Origin: an uncultured Gemmatimonadota bacterium
GTDB lineage: Bacteria; Gemmatimonadota; Gemmatimonadetes; Gemmatimonadales; GWC2-71-9
Reading direction: 5' to 3'
Assembly: GCA_946479805.1 (NCBI GenBank)
Contig: CAMLHP010000114.1
Coordinates: 1 to 6,617 of the forward strand
DNA: 6,617 nucleotides
In this document: in pieces, positions 6,201 to 6,617 of the stretch
Layout: the number at the start of each line of letters is the position of its first letter
Position numbering within the stretch: the first letter of the stretch is position 1
The notes under the pieces: model-generated
Seen by the model: the letters and a program-made list of their open reading frames with translations, nothing else
What the model was told of the DNA's origin: nothing
Database searches by the model: none
Position numbers and translations under genes: made by a program

Positions 6201-6546
6201 ACTGGCGCGGGCAGCGGCGTCCAGCGAAATTGACGGGCTGGCCGAGGAGCTGAGGGAACGGTTCGGGCCGCTGCCGCCACCGGCGTCGGTGCTGCTCGAC
6301 CTGTCCCGGCTCAGGCTGCTGGGTGCGGAACTGGGCCTCCAGAACGTCAACGTTCGGGCAAACGAGGCCCGTCTCACCTACCGCGAAGGCAGTACTCCCC
6401 GGATGGCCCGGCTTTCCAGCGCCCTGGATGATGTCCAGCTCGCGGCCGAGGTTCGCCGAACCATGCCGCTTTCACTCCGGCTGGAGCGGCTGGGGGGCGA
6501 GGAACTTGTTCCAGCGCTGGTCCGCGCACTGCGCGCGGCCCTCTGA
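3268..6546 (+). CDS. mfd: Transcription-repair coupling factor Mfd
   Basis: A complete 1092-residue Mfd, close to the usual family length of about 1150. Mfd removes RNA polymerase stalled at DNA lesions by ATP-driven translocation and recruits UvrA for nucleotide excision repair in the cytoplasm. The N-terminal UvrB-like module spans about 1-300 and starts with a degenerate P-loop (AGAPGSSGA). The RNA-polymerase-interacting, CarD-like domain spans about 428-490 (GD432YVVHLDHGIGVYRG, later VPLYRLDQIERY). The superfamily 2 motor follows: TPDQ560, Walker A GDVGYGK589T, DEEH 684-687, TATPIPRTL 710-718, TTMIVESGLD 822-831 and QLRGRVGR 853-860. The translocation (TRG) motif is DLELRGAG near 902-909. 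The C-terminal domain starts at about 957 (SYIADDDIKLDIYRRL). All catalytic motifs are intact. The GTG start overlaps the upstream stop (GTGA), with GGAGGA 7 nt before it. Residues 230-252 are a low-complexity insert made by a heptanucleotide DNA repeat, within the variable part of the UvrB-like module. Confidence 0.98.
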   Translation: MKGTRILDAIGKTPGAQETLLRLAPRGSRLRLAGAPGSSGAALVAWLGRELPQRTFVVIAPTPADAEQWLSDLQLLFEGSVALYPQREALGEEEPHLEIAGERIETLEALLAGRLRILVTTARASLERTRIPADLKSLRLDLRPGDVMPPRELADRLDAMGYQKVPTVTEVAQFSLRGGILDLYGFGMARPARLEWWGDDISSIRNFDLTSQRSGAEVPHVSALPIAARSSKLEARGQQLEARGQQLEARSSLLQLLPPDTLVVEEASGPLVEEARRAWDEAEHHLQVARRTGAEVPARADVFEEPERWAQLLDSFARLVLHDEHPDIQLGWLPPERVDRDLRRLRALIAVDPPTLILCDNEGQRERLEELLEEGRSRASLAVGALEGGFVLPTLRVLTDHEIFRRARRLRRTRRYRTAAPSAATGTLAAGDYVVHLDHGIGVYRGIETIQVGESTLEVAVLEYEGGSLLNVPLYRLDQIERYRGAGEDGDRPPPRLHRLGSTSWARVRDRTRAAIRQMALELLELYARRSVSAGFAFPPDARWQRELESSFLYEDTPDQRRATEDIKRDMEQPRPMDRLLVGDVGYGKTEVAVRAAFKAVQGGKQVAVLVPTTILAEQHGRTFTERLADFPVTVEVLSRFRTVKQQKEALKRLAEGKTDVVIGTHRLLSRDVVFRDLGLLVVDEEHRFGVRHKERLKELRLSVDVLTLTATPIPRTLHLSLAGLRDLSLIETPPRDRSPVLTFVEPWDDGLLDEAFSRELDRGGQVFFVHNRIETIDTIAERVRHLAPRARVGVAHGQMAADALEEVMRRFVAGEVDILVTTMIVESGLDVPNANTMVVHDAHMFGLAQLYQLRGRVGRSHRRAYCYLIVPDVIDPEAEDRLTVLEHHSDLGAGYRIALKDLELRGAGNLLGAEQSGHAHAVGFSLYMRWLEETVRSLRNDSGGEPPAPPDVVLDRPAHLPDSYIADDDIKLDIYRRLARAAASSEIDGLAEELRERFGPLPPPASVLLDLSRLRLLGAELGLQNVNVRANEARLTYREGSTPRMARLSSALDDVQLAAEVRRTMPLSLRLERLGGEELVPALVRALRAAL
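3955..4024 (+). repeat. Heptanucleotide (AGCTCGA) repeat tract inside mfd
   Basis: Ten consecutive 7-mers fill this stretch. Six are exactly AGCTCGA (starting at 3955, 3962, 3969, 3983, 3990 and 4004), two are GGCCAGC (3976 and 3997), and the last two are AGCCCGC and AGCTCCC. A perfect 21-bp direct repeat is nested within it (3962-3982 equals 3983-4003). In the mfd frame the tract encodes S-S-K-L-E-A-R followed by two G-Q-Q-L-E-A-R units, residues 230-252. Three uninterrupted AGCTCGA copies begin the tract. The unit length is not a multiple of 3, so loss or gain of one unit shifts the frame. Confidence 0.95.
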
Positions 6547-6567
6547 TCATTCTTTTCGGGAGTAGTC

Positions 6568-6617
6568 ATGCGGCGAATGCTGGTCGTGCTGAGCCTGGTG
6601 GTCCTGGCCGGGTGCTC
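6568..6617 (+). CDS. Lipoprotein, N-terminal fragment (cut by window end)
   Basis: Only 16 codons are visible. They encode a basic MRR start, a hydrophobic stretch (MLVVLSLVV) and a textbook lipobox LAGC, whose cysteine would be lipidated after signal peptidase II cleavage. GGGAG (6558-6562) lies 5 nt before the ATG. The gene begins 21 bp after the mfd stop on the same strand with no terminator between them, so it is probably the next gene of the operon. The mature part is outside the window. Periplasmic chaperones or peptidyl-prolyl isomerases would suit a lipoprotein in this position, but nothing here shows that. Confidence 0.75.
   Translation, partial: MRRMLVVLSLVVLAGC

Noticed and set aside
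4260..6233. A long plus-strand open frame (about 657 codons) overlapping mfd in another frame
   Set aside because: It lies wholly inside the well-supported mfd, its product is Arg/Pro/Gly-rich low complexity typical of a frame-shifted GC-rich gene, and it contains no recognisable motif.
6547..6567. Intrinsic terminator after mfd
   Set aside because: The 21-bp gap has only a short T-run without a stem, and it holds the ribosome site of the next gene.

Overview
The window is GC-rich bacterial DNA with strong G/C preference at third codon positions. Gene content (a DUF58 protein, a large BatA-like membrane protein and Mfd) and a signal peptide ending in LAAQQ fit a Gemmatimonadota-like lineage. 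That assignment is an inference from gene style, not from a marker gene.

Left part (1-566): a minus-strand gene (53-361) encodes a small exported protein whose mature part is almost entirely a 12-unit pentapeptide repeat (xEPRR/xEPRQ). It has an excellent ribosome binding site and, upstream, a close match to a sigma-54 -24/-12 promoter. Immediately 3' of it, at the window edge, is an 8-bp tandem array whose units each carry TAA on the coding strand. The divergent region (362-566) separates it from a rightward gene cluster.

Right part (567-6617): a compact plus-strand operon. A DUF58/von Willebrand A-like protein (567-1490) overlaps by ATGA with a three-TM BatA-like protein (1487-3271). That gene overlaps by GTGA with a complete mfd (3268-6546), the transcription-repair coupling factor. 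After 21 bp comes the start of a lipoprotein gene (6568 to the window end). The first two genes look like an envelope-associated vWA/BatA pair, of the kind usually found with a MoxR ATPase, but no MoxR lies next to them here. Mfd is a cytoplasmic DNA-repair translocase. Its GTG start overlapping the BatA-like stop suggests that DNA repair and envelope genes are co-transcribed and translationally coupled.

The most unusual features are the in-frame heptanucleotide repeat inside mfd, where a one-unit change would truncate the protein before its motor domains; the sigma-54-like promoter before the repeat protein; and the clustering of 7-, 8- and 15-bp tandem repeats within 4 kb. No RNA genes, insertion sequences or CRISPR arrays were seen.
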